Part shown: piece after piece, positions 14,097-21,970 of the stretch
Layout: each line of letters starts with the position of its first letter
How positions within the stretch are numbered: position 1 is the first letter of the stretch
DNA from: JAAFIP01 sp043766985
GTDB lineage: Bacteria > Pseudomonadota > Gammaproteobacteria > Burkholderiales > Burkholderiaceae_C
Direction: 5' to 3'
Length of the DNA: 27,976 bases
Assembly: GCA_043766985.1 (NCBI GenBank)
Contig: JAYUHM010000181.1
Span: forward strand, 1 to 27,976
Position numbers and translations under genes: made by a program
Notes under the pieces: generated by a model
The model's database searches: none
What the model was told of the DNA's origin: nothing
Seen by the model: the letters and a program-made list of their open reading frames with translations, nothing else

Positions 14097-15299
14097 TTAC
14101 AGAGTTGTCTCGAAGGGTGCCTGCGCGTCTGTCATTGTCAACTGGCGCGAATTCTTAGGGTCGCGAAACACCAGCGGCTTGACGACAGTGCGCTGCGCAT
14201 CGGGCACCTGCGCGTAGGCCACGGCTTGTTGGATAACGTGGTGGTGCGGTGACTTGTCGCACACCGGGTCGGCGTTGGCGGCGTCGCCCGTGAGCATGTA
14301 GGCCTGGCAGCGGCAGCCACCCAGGTCTTTTTCTTTTTCGGGGCAGGTGCGGCAGGGCTCTTTCATCCAAGCATCGCCCCGAAAGTGGTTAAAGCCGGGC
14401 GACTGGGTCCAGATGTCTTGTACGCTCATGTCTCGCACATTGGGGAAGTCGATGCCCTTGAGCATTTTGGCGGTGTGGCAGGGCAGCGCGGTGCCATCGG
14501 GCGTGACGGTTAAGAAAATATTGCCCCAGCCGTTGGTGCATTTCTTGGGGCGGTTCTCGTAGTAGTCGGGCACCACAAAGAAAATTCGCAGTTTGTCGCC
14601 CAGCTTGTCGCGGCAAGCGTTGGTGACGCGCTCTGCGCGCTCTAGCTGTTCGCGTGATGGCAGCAACTGGTCGCGGTTGAGCTCAGCCCAGGAATAGTAT
14701 TGCGTGTTGGCCAGTTCCAGGTATTCGGCACCCAGCTCCACCGCCAGGTCAATGATCTGCTCGATGTAGTCAATGTTAAGCCGGTGCACCACACAGTTGA
14801 GCACCATGGGCCATCCGTTGGCCTTGATCATCTGAGCGGTACGGCGCTTGAGGTCAAAGGTTTTGGTGTGGGATAAAAAGTCGTTCAGCTCTTTGGTGGA
14901 GTCTTGGAATGAGAGCTGGATGTGGTCTAGCCCGGCTTGTTTCAGTGCTGCGGCGCGGGCCTCGGTTAGGCCCACGCCGGAGGTGAGCAGGTTGGTGTAA
15001 AAGCCGAGTTGGTGCGCCTCGGCCACCAGCACTTCCAGGTCGTCGCGCAGCATGGGCTCGCCCCCCGAAAAGCCGCACTGCACGCTGCCTGCGGCGCGCG
15101 CCTGGCGCAGCACGCGCAGCCAGTCGTCGGTAGACAGCTCGGCCTCTGCGCCGGTTTTGGCAAAGTTAACCGGGTTGTAGCAAAACACGCAGTGCAGGGG
15201 GCAGCGGTAGGTTAGCTCGGCTAGCAGCCACAAGGGTGGGCCGGGTTGTGGCGCGCTGGTGACTTCGTTATCTACGGTAGTTGCGAGCGCGGTGTTCAT
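14097..15299 (-). CDS. pqqE: PQQ biosynthesis radical SAM enzyme PqqE
   Basis: Encodes 400 residues. The radical SAM motif is YRCPLHCVFC (C33, C37, C40), and the C-terminal SPASM region carries cysteines in KKCTNGWGN, ALPCHTAKM, CRTCPEKEKDLGGCRC and DPVCDKSPHH. PqqE forms the carbon-carbon bond between the glutamate and tyrosine of the PqqA peptide, held by PqqD. ATG 15299 overlaps the pqqD stop as ATGA; an upstream ATG at 15311 would add four residues. It is the last pqq gene here: no pqqF/G protease gene follows, so PqqA processing must be encoded elsewhere. Confidence 0.95.
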   Translation of the reverse strand: MNTALATTVDNEVTSAPQPGPPLWLLAELTYRCPLHCVFCYNPVNFAKTGAEAELSTDDWLRVLRQARAAGSVQCGFSGGEPMLRDDLEVLVAEAHQLGFYTNLLTSGVGLTEARAAALKQAGLDHIQLSFQDSTKELNDFLSHTKTFDLKRRTAQMIKANGWPMVLNCVVHRLNIDYIEQIIDLAVELGAEYLELANTQYYSWAELNRDQLLPSREQLERAERVTNACRDKLGDKLRIFFVVPDYYENRPKKCTNGWGNIFLTVTPDGTALPCHTAKMLKGIDFPNVRDMSVQDIWTQSPGFNHFRGDAWMKEPCRTCPEKEKDLGGCRCQAYMLTGDAANADPVCDKSPHHHVIQQAVAYAQVPDAQRTVVKPLVFRDPKNSRQLTMTDAQAPFETTL

Positions 15300-15586
15300 G
15301 CTTTCACCCATCCCTGCTTTTGAGCTATGGCCAAAAAATCCAACACATCAGGAGCCAGGCCGGTGGCGTCAAACTGTTTTTCCAGATCGTCGATCACGGT
15401 TTGCACAGTCTTCACTCCGTCCAGCCGCTGCATGATTTCACCGGCGCTGCCGTTGAGTTTGACCATGCCCTCGGGGTAGAGCAGAACCCAAGATTTTTGC
15501 ACTTCTTCCCATTGCAAACGGTAGTGGCTGACCATGCGCGGCTGGTGGCTTAGGCCGATGGTGGTGGTGGTTGCTGCTTCAGTCAT
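15296..15586 (-). CDS. pqqD: PqqD, peptide chaperone for PQQ biosynthesis
   Basis: Encodes 96 residues, the usual PqqD size. The winged-helix fold signature is visible in WVLLYPEGMVKLNGSAGEIM and LDGVKTVQTVIDDLEKQF. PqqD binds the PqqA precursor peptide and presents it to PqqE. It starts ten bases after pqqC ends, and its TGA overlaps the pqqE ATG. Confidence 0.95.
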   Translation of the reverse strand: MTEAATTTTIGLSHQPRMVSHYRLQWEEVQKSWVLLYPEGMVKLNGSAGEIMQRLDGVKTVQTVIDDLEKQFDATGLAPDVLDFLAIAQKQGWVKA

Positions 15587-15596
15587 GCGGATGCTC

Positions 15597-16361
15597 TCAC
15601 GTTGCTGTCTTCGCTTTAGGGCCTTTGATTTCCATCTCGCACTGGCTCAGCATGATGGCGTCGGCCAGCGCCCACAGCACGTCCAGCTTAAACTGCAAAA
15701 TCTCCAGTGCCCGCTCTTGCAAGACGCGGGTTTGGCTAAAGTAGTCCAGCGTGAAATGCAGGCCATGCTCTACGTCGCGCCGGGCCTGCGTGAGGCGCTG
15801 CTTGAAGTAGCGCAGGCCCTCGGCATTGACCCATGGGTACTGCGTGGGCCAGGTGTCAATGCGCTGCTGGTGGATATGCGGCGCAAACAGCTCGGTCAGG
15901 CTGGAGGCCACGGCTTCTTGCCAGGGCTGGCGGCGCGCAAAGTTGACATACGCGTCTACCGCAAAGCGCGCGGCAGGCACCACGTAGCGCAGGGACGTAA
16001 CGTCGTCGCGCGACAAGCCCACCGCCTCGCCTAAACCTACCCAGGCCTCGATGCCACCGGCATCGTTAATGCCTCCCAGGTTGATGCCGTCGTGGTCCAA
16101 AATGCGCAAAATCCATTCGCGGCGTATCTCGCGGTCGTTGCAGTTAGACAAAATGGCCGCGTCTTTGAGGGGGATGGAGATTTGGTAATAAAAGCGGTTG
16201 GCTACCCAGCCCTGCAACTGCTCGCGCGAGAGTTGGCCCTGCGCCATCATGATGTGGAAGGGGTGGTTGATGTGGTAGCTGGTGCTCTTGCCGCGTAATC
16301 TAGTTTCAAACTCTTCTTTGCTCCAGGGCGCTAAGGTGGTGGCGTTCATGGGGGTGCTCAT
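15597..16361 (-). CDS. pqqC: Pyrroloquinoline-quinone synthase PqqC
   Basis: Encodes 254 residues. PqqC carries out the last step of PQQ formation, ring closure and an eight-electron oxidation by oxygen with no metal. Family hallmarks: YHINHPFHIMMAQGQLSREQ (about 29-48), WVANRFYYQISIPLKDAAIL, RILDHDG, and the TELFAPHIHQQRIDTWPTQY stretch with the active-site histidines and arginine. Full length for the family. ATG 16361 overlaps the pqqB stop by four bases, so translation is coupled. Confidence 0.96.
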   Translation of the reverse strand: MSTPMNATTLAPWSKEEFETRLRGKSTSYHINHPFHIMMAQGQLSREQLQGWVANRFYYQISIPLKDAAILSNCNDREIRREWILRILDHDGINLGGINDAGGIEAWVGLGEAVGLSRDDVTSLRYVVPAARFAVDAYVNFARRQPWQEAVASSLTELFAPHIHQQRIDTWPTQYPWVNAEGLRYFKQRLTQARRDVEHGLHFTLDYFSQTRVLQERALEILQFKLDVLWALADAIMLSQCEMEIKGPKAKTAT

Positions 16362-17275
16362 AAATCAATCTCCATGCCGTCATACGCCACCTCAATACCG
16401 CGCTCTGTCAGCTCTTTGCGCTCGGGGCCGTCTTCATCCAGGATGGGGTTGGTGTTGTTGATGTGGATCAGCACCTTGCGCGTGGTGCCGGGCAGTTTGC
16501 CTAGCCATTCCAGCATGCCGCCGGGGCCGGTTTGCGGCATGTGGCCCATGGCGCGGGAGGGTTTTTTGGAGGCACCCAGGGTGATCATTTCATCCTCGGT
16601 CCACAGCGTGCCATCGACCAGCACGCAGTCTGCGGCCTGCATGGCGGCCCACACATGCGGCTCCATTTGGCCCAAGCCTGGGGCGTAGAAAATGCGCTTG
16701 CCAGAGGCCGTGTCGGTAATGGTGACGCCCACGTTGTCGCCGGGCTGGGGCTGGTCGCGGTGCGGTGAATAGGGAGGCGCGTTGCTGATCAACGGCAAGG
16801 CGGTAAAGCGCAGGCCAGGCACGCCATCCATCGCAAAACCTGGGCCCGCCAATGGCACCTCATGCCAGTCAATACCGCAGTAATGGCCCAGCACTTTAAA
16901 CAAAGGGTTGCCGCTCATCAGGTCGTCCCGCACCAGCGGGTGGCACCACAGCGCCAGCGGCTGGCGATGCTCGCGCAGCATATACAGGCCGGTGGTGTGG
17001 TCGATCTGCGCGTCCATTAAAAAGACGGCTTGGATGGCGGTGTCGCGCAAGGCGCGGGCGGGCTGCAGGGCTGGGAAGCTGCGAATCTGTTGCAGGATGT
17101 CAGGCGAGGCGTTGAACAGCACCCAGTTGGAGTTGTCAGCGCTGACGGTGATAGACGATTGGGTGCGCGCCGTAACGCGTTTGTTACCAGTGCGATAGCC
17201 GTTGCAGTTGGGGCAATTGCAGTTCCACTGCGGAAAACCGCCGCCTGCTGCAGAACCTAGGACATGGATTTTCAC
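16358..17275 (-). CDS. pqqB: PqqB, metallo-beta-lactamase-fold hydroxylase of PQQ biosynthesis
   Basis: Encodes 305 residues from a GTG at 17275, chosen because family members begin with KIHVLGSAAGGGFPQWNCNC. An in-frame upstream ATG at 17326 would add 17 unlike residues. Further hallmarks: CPNCNGYRTGNKRVTARTQS, AVFLMDAQIDHTTGLYMLRE and GHMPQTGPGGMLEWL. Characterised PqqB is an iron-dependent hydroxylase that oxidises the crosslinked Glu-Tyr intermediate. No strong Shine-Dalgarno precedes the GTG. It starts about 83 bases after the pqqA stop. Confidence 0.95.
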   Translation of the reverse strand: MKIHVLGSAAGGGFPQWNCNCPNCNGYRTGNKRVTARTQSSITVSADNSNWVLFNASPDILQQIRSFPALQPARALRDTAIQAVFLMDAQIDHTTGLYMLREHRQPLALWCHPLVRDDLMSGNPLFKVLGHYCGIDWHEVPLAGPGFAMDGVPGLRFTALPLISNAPPYSPHRDQPQPGDNVGVTITDTASGKRIFYAPGLGQMEPHVWAAMQAADCVLVDGTLWTEDEMITLGASKKPSRAMGHMPQTGPGGMLEWLGKLPGTTRKVLIHINNTNPILDEDGPERKELTERGIEVAYDGMEIDL

Positions 17276-17358
17276 ACTGGAGAAGAAAGAATGTGGATGC
17301 TTGCTCTGCAAGCAAAAATGACACAACCCGCCGAGGCTACCCGGCGGGTCGGCCGCTA

Positions 17359-17433
17359 TCAGCGATTGGCGATGTACATGGTGATTTCAAAGCCAAGGCG
17401 CATATCGGTAGCTGCTGGTTTTTCCCATTTCAT
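17359..17433 (-). CDS. pqqA: PQQ precursor peptide PqqA
   Basis: A 24-residue peptide beginning MKWEKPAATDMRLGF and ending YIANR. The pair used to build PQQ is present as E16 and Y20 in FEITMY, the normal Glu-X-X-X-Tyr spacing. A strong CAGGAG lies ahead of ATG 17433. It is the first gene of the pqq operon and the scaffold from which PqqE, PqqB and PqqC make the cofactor. Too small for most gene finders, but the match to the family is clear. Confidence 0.97.
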   Translation of the reverse strand: MKWEKPAATDMRLGFEITMYIANR

Positions 17434-17472
17434 ACGGTTACTCCTGAGTGTTGACCCCGCAAAACGCGGTAG

Positions 17473-17497
17473 GTACTGGCAGAGCATCTGCCCGTAC
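17473..17497 (-). promoter_or_regulatory. Inverted repeat in the pqqA leader
   Basis: GTACTGGCAG and CTGCCCGTAC surround AGCAT, nine of ten pairs matching, 40-64 bases upstream of pqqA. A smaller dyad CCGC/GCGG (17457-17469) lies between it and the gene. It could be an operator or a leader hairpin; the region is shared with the divergent hydrolase unit. Confidence 0.4.
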
Positions 17498-17632
17498 GCT
17501 TTGCAGTTTGCAGGTTTGCGGCGTTTGCAGCATCGACAAAATATGGAATCACACCTAGTGATTTTCATTAGTTTGGCGGCTGTCTCACCAGTGACAGTCT
17601 GCGCGCACCGGAATGCGGCTAGCATGGTGGCT

Positions 17633-18655
17633 ATGAATGACCCTGCCGCGCCAGACATGCTGCATCCACCGCAAGAGCCCTATACCAGCGGCATGCTGGT
17701 CGTGGGCGATGGGCACCGCATGTACTACGAGCAATGCGGCCCCGCAGATGGCCTGCCCATTGTTTTTTTGCATGGCGGGCCAGGCAGCGGTTGTTCGGCG
17801 CGGCACCGCCAATTGTTTGATTTAACCCGCTATCGGGTGATTTTGTTTGACCAACGCGGCTGCGGCCGCAGCCTTCCCCGCGGCAGCGTGATCAGCAACA
17901 CCAGTGACCATCTCGTGGCCGACATTGAGCGGCTACGCCAGCACGTGGGCGTAGCGCGCTGGTTGGTGGTGGGCGGCTCATGGGGCGGGGGGCTGGCGCT
18001 GGCCTATGCTGCGGCGCACCCAGCGGCATGCTTGGGGCTGGTGTTGCGCGGCGTGTTTTTAGGGCGTGCATCGGACTTGGACTGGTTTTTTCTGCAAGTG
18101 GCGCAGCTATTACCCGATGCCTGGGATGCGTTGGCACAGCAAGCACCGCAAGCACTGCAGGCCGCGCATGGGGACATGCTGGGCTGGCTAGGCCACAGCT
18201 TGCACCACGGCACGCCCACAGAAGCACTGGTAGCCGCCTGCGCCTGGGAGGCATGGGAGACGGCGGTAACGCAGCGCCGCATGGCTGCGCCCAGGGCTGC
18301 ACTGCCAACAGGCAACGAAGCGCAGGCGCTGCTGGATAAATACCGCGTGCAAAGCCATTACCTTATGAACGCTTGCTTTTGGGGCGCTACAGGCTTGCTG
18401 GAGCGTGCCCGCACTTTAGCCACCGTGCCGACGGCCATCATGCATGGCCGCCTGGACTGGGTTTGCCGCCCGCAAGCCGCGTGGGAAGTGCACCAGCACT
18501 TGCCCGCTAGCCGCTTGCAGTGGCTGGATACTTGCGGCCACAGCCAGTTTGAACCAGCCATGGCGCGCGCATTGGCCCAGGCTGTTGCACACTACGCTAC
18601 CCACGGGCATTTTGCTACCTGGGGAAACGATTTCTCTAAGGGTTGCGCGCTATGA
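17633..18655 (+). CDS. Prolyl-iminopeptidase-like alpha/beta hydrolase (S33)
   Basis: Encodes 340 residues from ATG 17633 (ATG 17624 is also possible; neither has a strong ribosome-binding site). Signature elements of proline iminopeptidase: VFLHGGPGSG (45-54), ILFDQRGCGRS (70-80) and the nucleophile elbow VVGGSWGGGLAL (Ser116). Then the acid in MHGRLDWVCRP and the histidine in DTCGHSQFEP. The cap contains WEAWE, typical of the peptidases. It removes N-terminal proline from peptides in characterised relatives; cytoplasmic, no signal peptide. Divergent from pqqA, and its stop overlaps the sensor-kinase start as ATGA, an unusual coupling of a peptidase to a two-component system. Confidence 0.85.
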   Translation: MNDPAAPDMLHPPQEPYTSGMLVVGDGHRMYYEQCGPADGLPIVFLHGGPGSGCSARHRQLFDLTRYRVILFDQRGCGRSLPRGSVISNTSDHLVADIERLRQHVGVARWLVVGGSWGGGLALAYAAAHPAACLGLVLRGVFLGRASDLDWFFLQVAQLLPDAWDALAQQAPQALQAAHGDMLGWLGHSLHHGTPTEALVAACAWEAWETAVTQRRMAAPRAALPTGNEAQALLDKYRVQSHYLMNACFWGATGLLERARTLATVPTAIMHGRLDWVCRPQAAWEVHQHLPASRLQWLDTCGHSQFEPAMARALAQAVAHYATHGHFATWGNDFSKGCAL

Positions 18656-20028
18656 GTTTGCGGCTTCAAATTAACCTGATCATCGCTGTGCTGCTTGGGC
18701 TTTTTGCATCGCTGGTGATTGGGCTACAGATCGACAACACCCGGCGCAGCGTGCGCGAAGAAGTGCTGGGAGCCAACGTGGTAGCCGGCCAATTACTCTC
18801 CCGGGTGAACTGGATCTACGACGCAGGTGGCCTCAATGGCATGACTGAATTTTTAACCCGAGTGGGGCGCGTGCGGGCCAACGAAATTACCTTGTACGAC
18901 GCACAAAACAAGCTGTTGTACCGCTCACCGGCGCCCACCTACAAGGCGGGGCGCGAGGCGCCGCAGTGGTATTCCTCTCTTGTCTCGTCGCCACTGGCGC
19001 CTAAAGAAATTGCCTTGCCCAGAGGGCGCATCGTGCTGCAAGCCGACCTCTCGCGTGCCACGCTGGACGGCTGGGACGACTTGCGGCCCATGCTGTGGAC
19101 GGTGTTGGTAGGCTTTGGTGTGGCTAACCTGCTGGTGTATGCGCTGATAGGGCGCGTTCTCAAACCGCTGCGCCTGCTGGTACAGGGCTTGGAGGAGGTA
19201 GCGCAAGGTGCCTACGGCGCACGCCTGCCCGCTTTGTCGGGCCACGAGGGCCGCCAGATCAGCACGGCATTCAACGGCATGGCCCAGTCGGTGCAAGACA
19301 CAGCGCTGGCACGGCGGCAGGCGCAAGAGGCCACACAGGCCTTGGCCGAAAACCGCGAGCTGACGCACATCATCCAGGCCCGCATAGAGCAAGAGCGCGG
19401 CAGCATTGCCCGCGAGCTGCACGACGAAATGGGCCAGCAAGTAACCGCCATTAAAAGCGTGGGCCTGGCCATTGCGCGCAAGGCCGCTGGGCAAGACGCC
19501 ATGATCGAGCAGTCGGCCCGGATGGTGATGGCTTGTGCCGACCAAATCTACGATGGCGTGCACCGCCTGATAGCTAAGCTGCGCCCTTTGGCGCTAGACC
19601 GCTTTGGCCTGCGCGATGCCCTGCAAGATTTGCTGGACGATAGGCGGGTGCACCACCCAGCCGTGGCGTTGCAGCTCACCGCCAGTGGGCCACTGGACAA
19701 CCTGGACGATGCCCTGTCCACCGCTGTGTACCGTATCGTGCAAGAGGCGGTGAACAACGCTTTGCGCCATGCGCAGGCCAGCCGTATCGATGTGCAACTG
19801 GATGCTTCGGATGCATTTTTGCAGCTGAGCGTCACTGATAATGGTACAGGCCAAATGGCGCAGTTTCAGGCACCGGGCCACTATGGGGTGCTGGGCATTC
19901 GCGAACGTGCGCAGGCCTTGGGCGGAAGTTTTGAGCTGAGCCAGATCGAGCCAGCCGGGGTTCGGGTAAGGGTCAGCTTGCCCACCAAACCACTGGCATC
20001 ATTGAGCGAAGGGGGTAAAGTACTTTGA
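18652..20028 (+). CDS. Sensor histidine kinase, MoxY-like (LapD/MoxY N-terminal domain, HAMP, HisKA_3)
   Basis: Encodes 458 residues: membrane segment at about 7-26, then an extracytoplasmic domain (about 28-145) resembling the LapD/MoxY N-terminal domain, with RRSVREEVLGANVVAGQLLS and EITLYDAQNKLLYRSP. A second membrane segment (about 148-168), a HAMP domain, the dimerisation/phosphoacceptor box IARELHDEMGQQV (H257) and an HATPase domain with IVQEAVNNALRHA (N369) follow. This is the NarX/MoxY kinase class. MoxY-type kinases with their regulators control alcohol-dehydrogenase genes in methylotrophs, which fits the adjacent pqq operon. The gene overlaps both neighbours by four bases. Confidence 0.88.
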   Translation: MSLRLQINLIIAVLLGLFASLVIGLQIDNTRRSVREEVLGANVVAGQLLSRVNWIYDAGGLNGMTEFLTRVGRVRANEITLYDAQNKLLYRSPAPTYKAGREAPQWYSSLVSSPLAPKEIALPRGRIVLQADLSRATLDGWDDLRPMLWTVLVGFGVANLLVYALIGRVLKPLRLLVQGLEEVAQGAYGARLPALSGHEGRQISTAFNGMAQSVQDTALARRQAQEATQALAENRELTHIIQARIEQERGSIARELHDEMGQQVTAIKSVGLAIARKAAGQDAMIEQSARMVMACADQIYDGVHRLIAKLRPLALDRFGLRDALQDLLDDRRVHHPAVALQLTASGPLDNLDDALSTAVYRIVQEAVNNALRHAQASRIDVQLDASDAFLQLSVTDNGTGQMAQFQAPGHYGVLGIRERAQALGGSFELSQIEPAGVRVRVSLPTKPLASLSEGGKVL

Positions 20029-20663
20029 AAGTAATGCTGGTTGATGACCACTCCGTGGTGCGCATGGGTTTTAAGCTTTTGCTGCAGGCCTGCGACGACA
20101 TTGAGGTGGTGGCCGAGGCCGACAGTGGCGAAGCTGCCTGCCAGATGGTAGAGGCCGTAGCGCCCGACGTGGTGGTGATGGACATTGCTATGGCAGGCAT
20201 GGGCGGCATTGAAGCCATCAAACGCCTGCTGGCCAAAAACCCGCGCCTGCGCATCTTGGCCCTGTCGGCCCACGAGGACACCAGCCACCCCAAACGCGCC
20301 TTGCAGGCTGGCGCCTTGGGCTACCTCTCCAAACGCAGCGCGCCCGAAGTGCTGATTGATGCTATCCGCGCCATAGCCAAAGGCCAGCGCTACCTGGATG
20401 CGCAAATTGCCCAGCGCATGGCGGTGCAAGACATCAGCGGCGACAAAGGGCCGATGGAAAAACTCTCGGCCAGAGAGTTTGAAGTGTTTGTGCAGCTCGC
20501 GCGTGGCCAGTCGGTAGCGCAAATTTCAGAGGCGCTCAAGCTGTCCAGTTCTACCGTAGGCACCCATCTGTACAACGTCAAACAAAAGCTGGGCTTGGCC
20601 AACCAGGCCGAGATGACCTTGTTGGCCGTGCGGCACGGTTTGATTGACGCAATGGGGCTTTAG
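20025..20663 (+). CDS. NarL/FixJ-family response regulator
   Basis: Encodes 212 residues starting at TTG 20025 (GGGGG upstream, overlap TTGA with the kinase stop). The receiver domain has acidic D7/D8, phospho-acceptor D53 in VVVMDIAMAGMGG, and the conserved lysine in YLSKRSAPEVL. The LuxR-type helix-turn-helix is in LSAREFEVFVQLARGQSVAQ and IGxALKLSSSTVGTHL-like sequence near the C-terminus. It is the cognate regulator of the kinase just upstream and a likely transcription factor for PQQ-linked or neighbouring genes (inference). Its TAG stop is the first triplet of repeat A copy 5. Confidence 0.9.
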   Translation: MKVMLVDDHSVVRMGFKLLLQACDDIEVVAEADSGEAACQMVEAVAPDVVVMDIAMAGMGGIEAIKRLLAKNPRLRILALSAHEDTSHPKRALQAGALGYLSKRSAPEVLIDAIRAIAKGQRYLDAQIAQRMAVQDISGDKGPMEKLSAREFEVFVQLARGQSVAQISEALKLSSSTVGTHLYNVKQKLGLANQAEMTLLAVRHGLIDAMGL

Positions 20664-20700
20664 CCCAATAGAGTAAAGCACAAGCTGCTATTTTATTGGT
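20660..20700 (+). repeat. Repeat A, copy 5, supplies the response-regulator stop codon
   Basis: TTAGCCCAATAGAGTAAAGC followed by ACAAGCTGCTATTTTATTGG. TAG at 20661-20663 is the regulator's stop. The rest of the gap to prfB holds a small dyad, TTGCCT (20707-20712) and AGGCAA (20725-20730), with no T-run. Confidence 0.85.
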
Positions 20701-20766
20701 AGTAACTTGCCTGGGCAAATGTGAAGGCAAGGCCTGTGCGAGTGCAAGGCCATGCTCCCAGCCTGG

Positions 20767-21871
20767 CTACACCCCTTGCTTAAGCGATGCCTCAATAAAC
20801 ATATCTAAATCGCCATCCAGCACTTTTTGCGTGTTGGAGGTTTCCACACTGGTGCGCAAGTCTTTGATGCGCGACTGGTCCAGGACATAACTGCGAATCT
20901 GGTGGCCCCAGCCTACGTCGGTCTTGGTGTCTTCGAGTTTTTGCTGCGCCTCTTGGCGTTTGCGCATTTCAAAGTCGTACAGGCGGCTGCGCAGGCGCTT
21001 CCAGGCGACGTCGCGGTTGCCGTGCTGGCTGCGCCCGTCTTGGCACTGCACCACAATGCCGGTGGGCATGTGGGTCAGGCGCACGGCAGAGTCGGTTTTG
21101 TTAATGTGCTGGCCGCCTGCACCGCTGGCGCGGTAGGTGTCGGTGCGCACATCAGACGGGTTGATGTCGATGACGATAGAGTCGTCGATCTCGGGGTACA
21201 CAAACACGCTGGCAAAGCTGGTGTGGCGGCCACCTGACGAGTCAAACGGGCTTTTGCGTACCAAGCGGTGCACGCCGGTCTCGGTGCGCAGCAGGCCAAA
21301 AGCGTATTCGCCTTCAATCTTGATGCTGGCACCCTTGATGCCCGCAATATCGCCCGACGATTCGTCTTCAATCGTGGCTTTAAAGCCTTTGCGTTCGGCG
21401 TAGCGCAGGTACTGGCGCAGCAGCATGCTGGCCCAGTCGCAGGCCTCGGTACCACCGGCGCCCGCTTGGATGTCCAAAAAGGCATTCAGCGGGTCAGCCG
21501 GTTGGTTAAACATGCGCCTGAACTCAAGCTGCGCCACGATGGCCTCGATCTTGGCCACTTCTTCTTCAATATGGCTCAGGCTGTCAACGTCGTTGTCGCC
21601 CTTGCTCATGTCGTACAGCTCGCTGTTGTCGGCAATCTCGGTGTCGAGTTTGGCGATGACCAGCACCACGCCCTCCAGGGCTTTTTTCTCTTTTCCCAGC
21701 TCTTGCGCGCGCTTGGGGTCGTTCCAAACCGCTGGGTCTTCCAGGGCGGCGTTGACGTCTTCTAGTTTGCGTTGCTTAGACTCGTAGTCAAAGATACCCC
21801 CGGAGGTCTAGCGTGCGCGCGGCCAGGCTGGTGAGGGCGGTGCCGATTTGGTTGATTTGTTCTGCGTCCAT
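20767..21871 (-). CDS. prfB: Peptide chain release factor 2, with programmed +1 frameshift
   Basis: RF2 releases the finished peptide at UAA and UGA. The first 27 codons (MDAEQINQIGTALTSLAART and on) end in CTT followed by an in-frame TGA at 21790-21788. A +1 shift then continues as DYESKQRKLEDVNAALEDPA and gives a protein of 367 residues, the normal RF2 length. The stop-recognition motif SPF (KSPFDSSGGRH) and the catalytic GGQ (ASGAGGQHINKTDSAVR) are present. Start ATG 21871 is chosen because it yields the correct N-terminus. It is transcribed divergently from the EI24 gene. A lysyl-tRNA synthetase gene, a common neighbour of prfB, is not downstream here. Confidence 0.96.
21788..21803 (-). 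other. prfB autoregulatory frameshift site
   Basis: On the minus strand CCGGGGGTATCTTTGA: an internal Shine-Dalgarno-like G-run, the slippery CTTT and the in-frame TGA, the canonical bacterial RF2 recoding signal. Low RF2 levels let the ribosome slip +1 and make more RF2. Confidence 0.95.
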
Positions 21872-21970
21872 GATTTTGTCCAAGCTGAGTCTGAGTGATA
21901 GATAAGGTAACCCAGCATTTTCGCATGCCGCGCAGCAGCATAGATCCAAAATCCCGGTATGCTGTTACCC

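Noticed and set aside
20707..20730. Dyad TTGCCT/AGGCAA between the response regulator and prfB as a bidirectional terminator
   Set aside because: Six-base stem with a 12-base loop and no T-run; not convincing.
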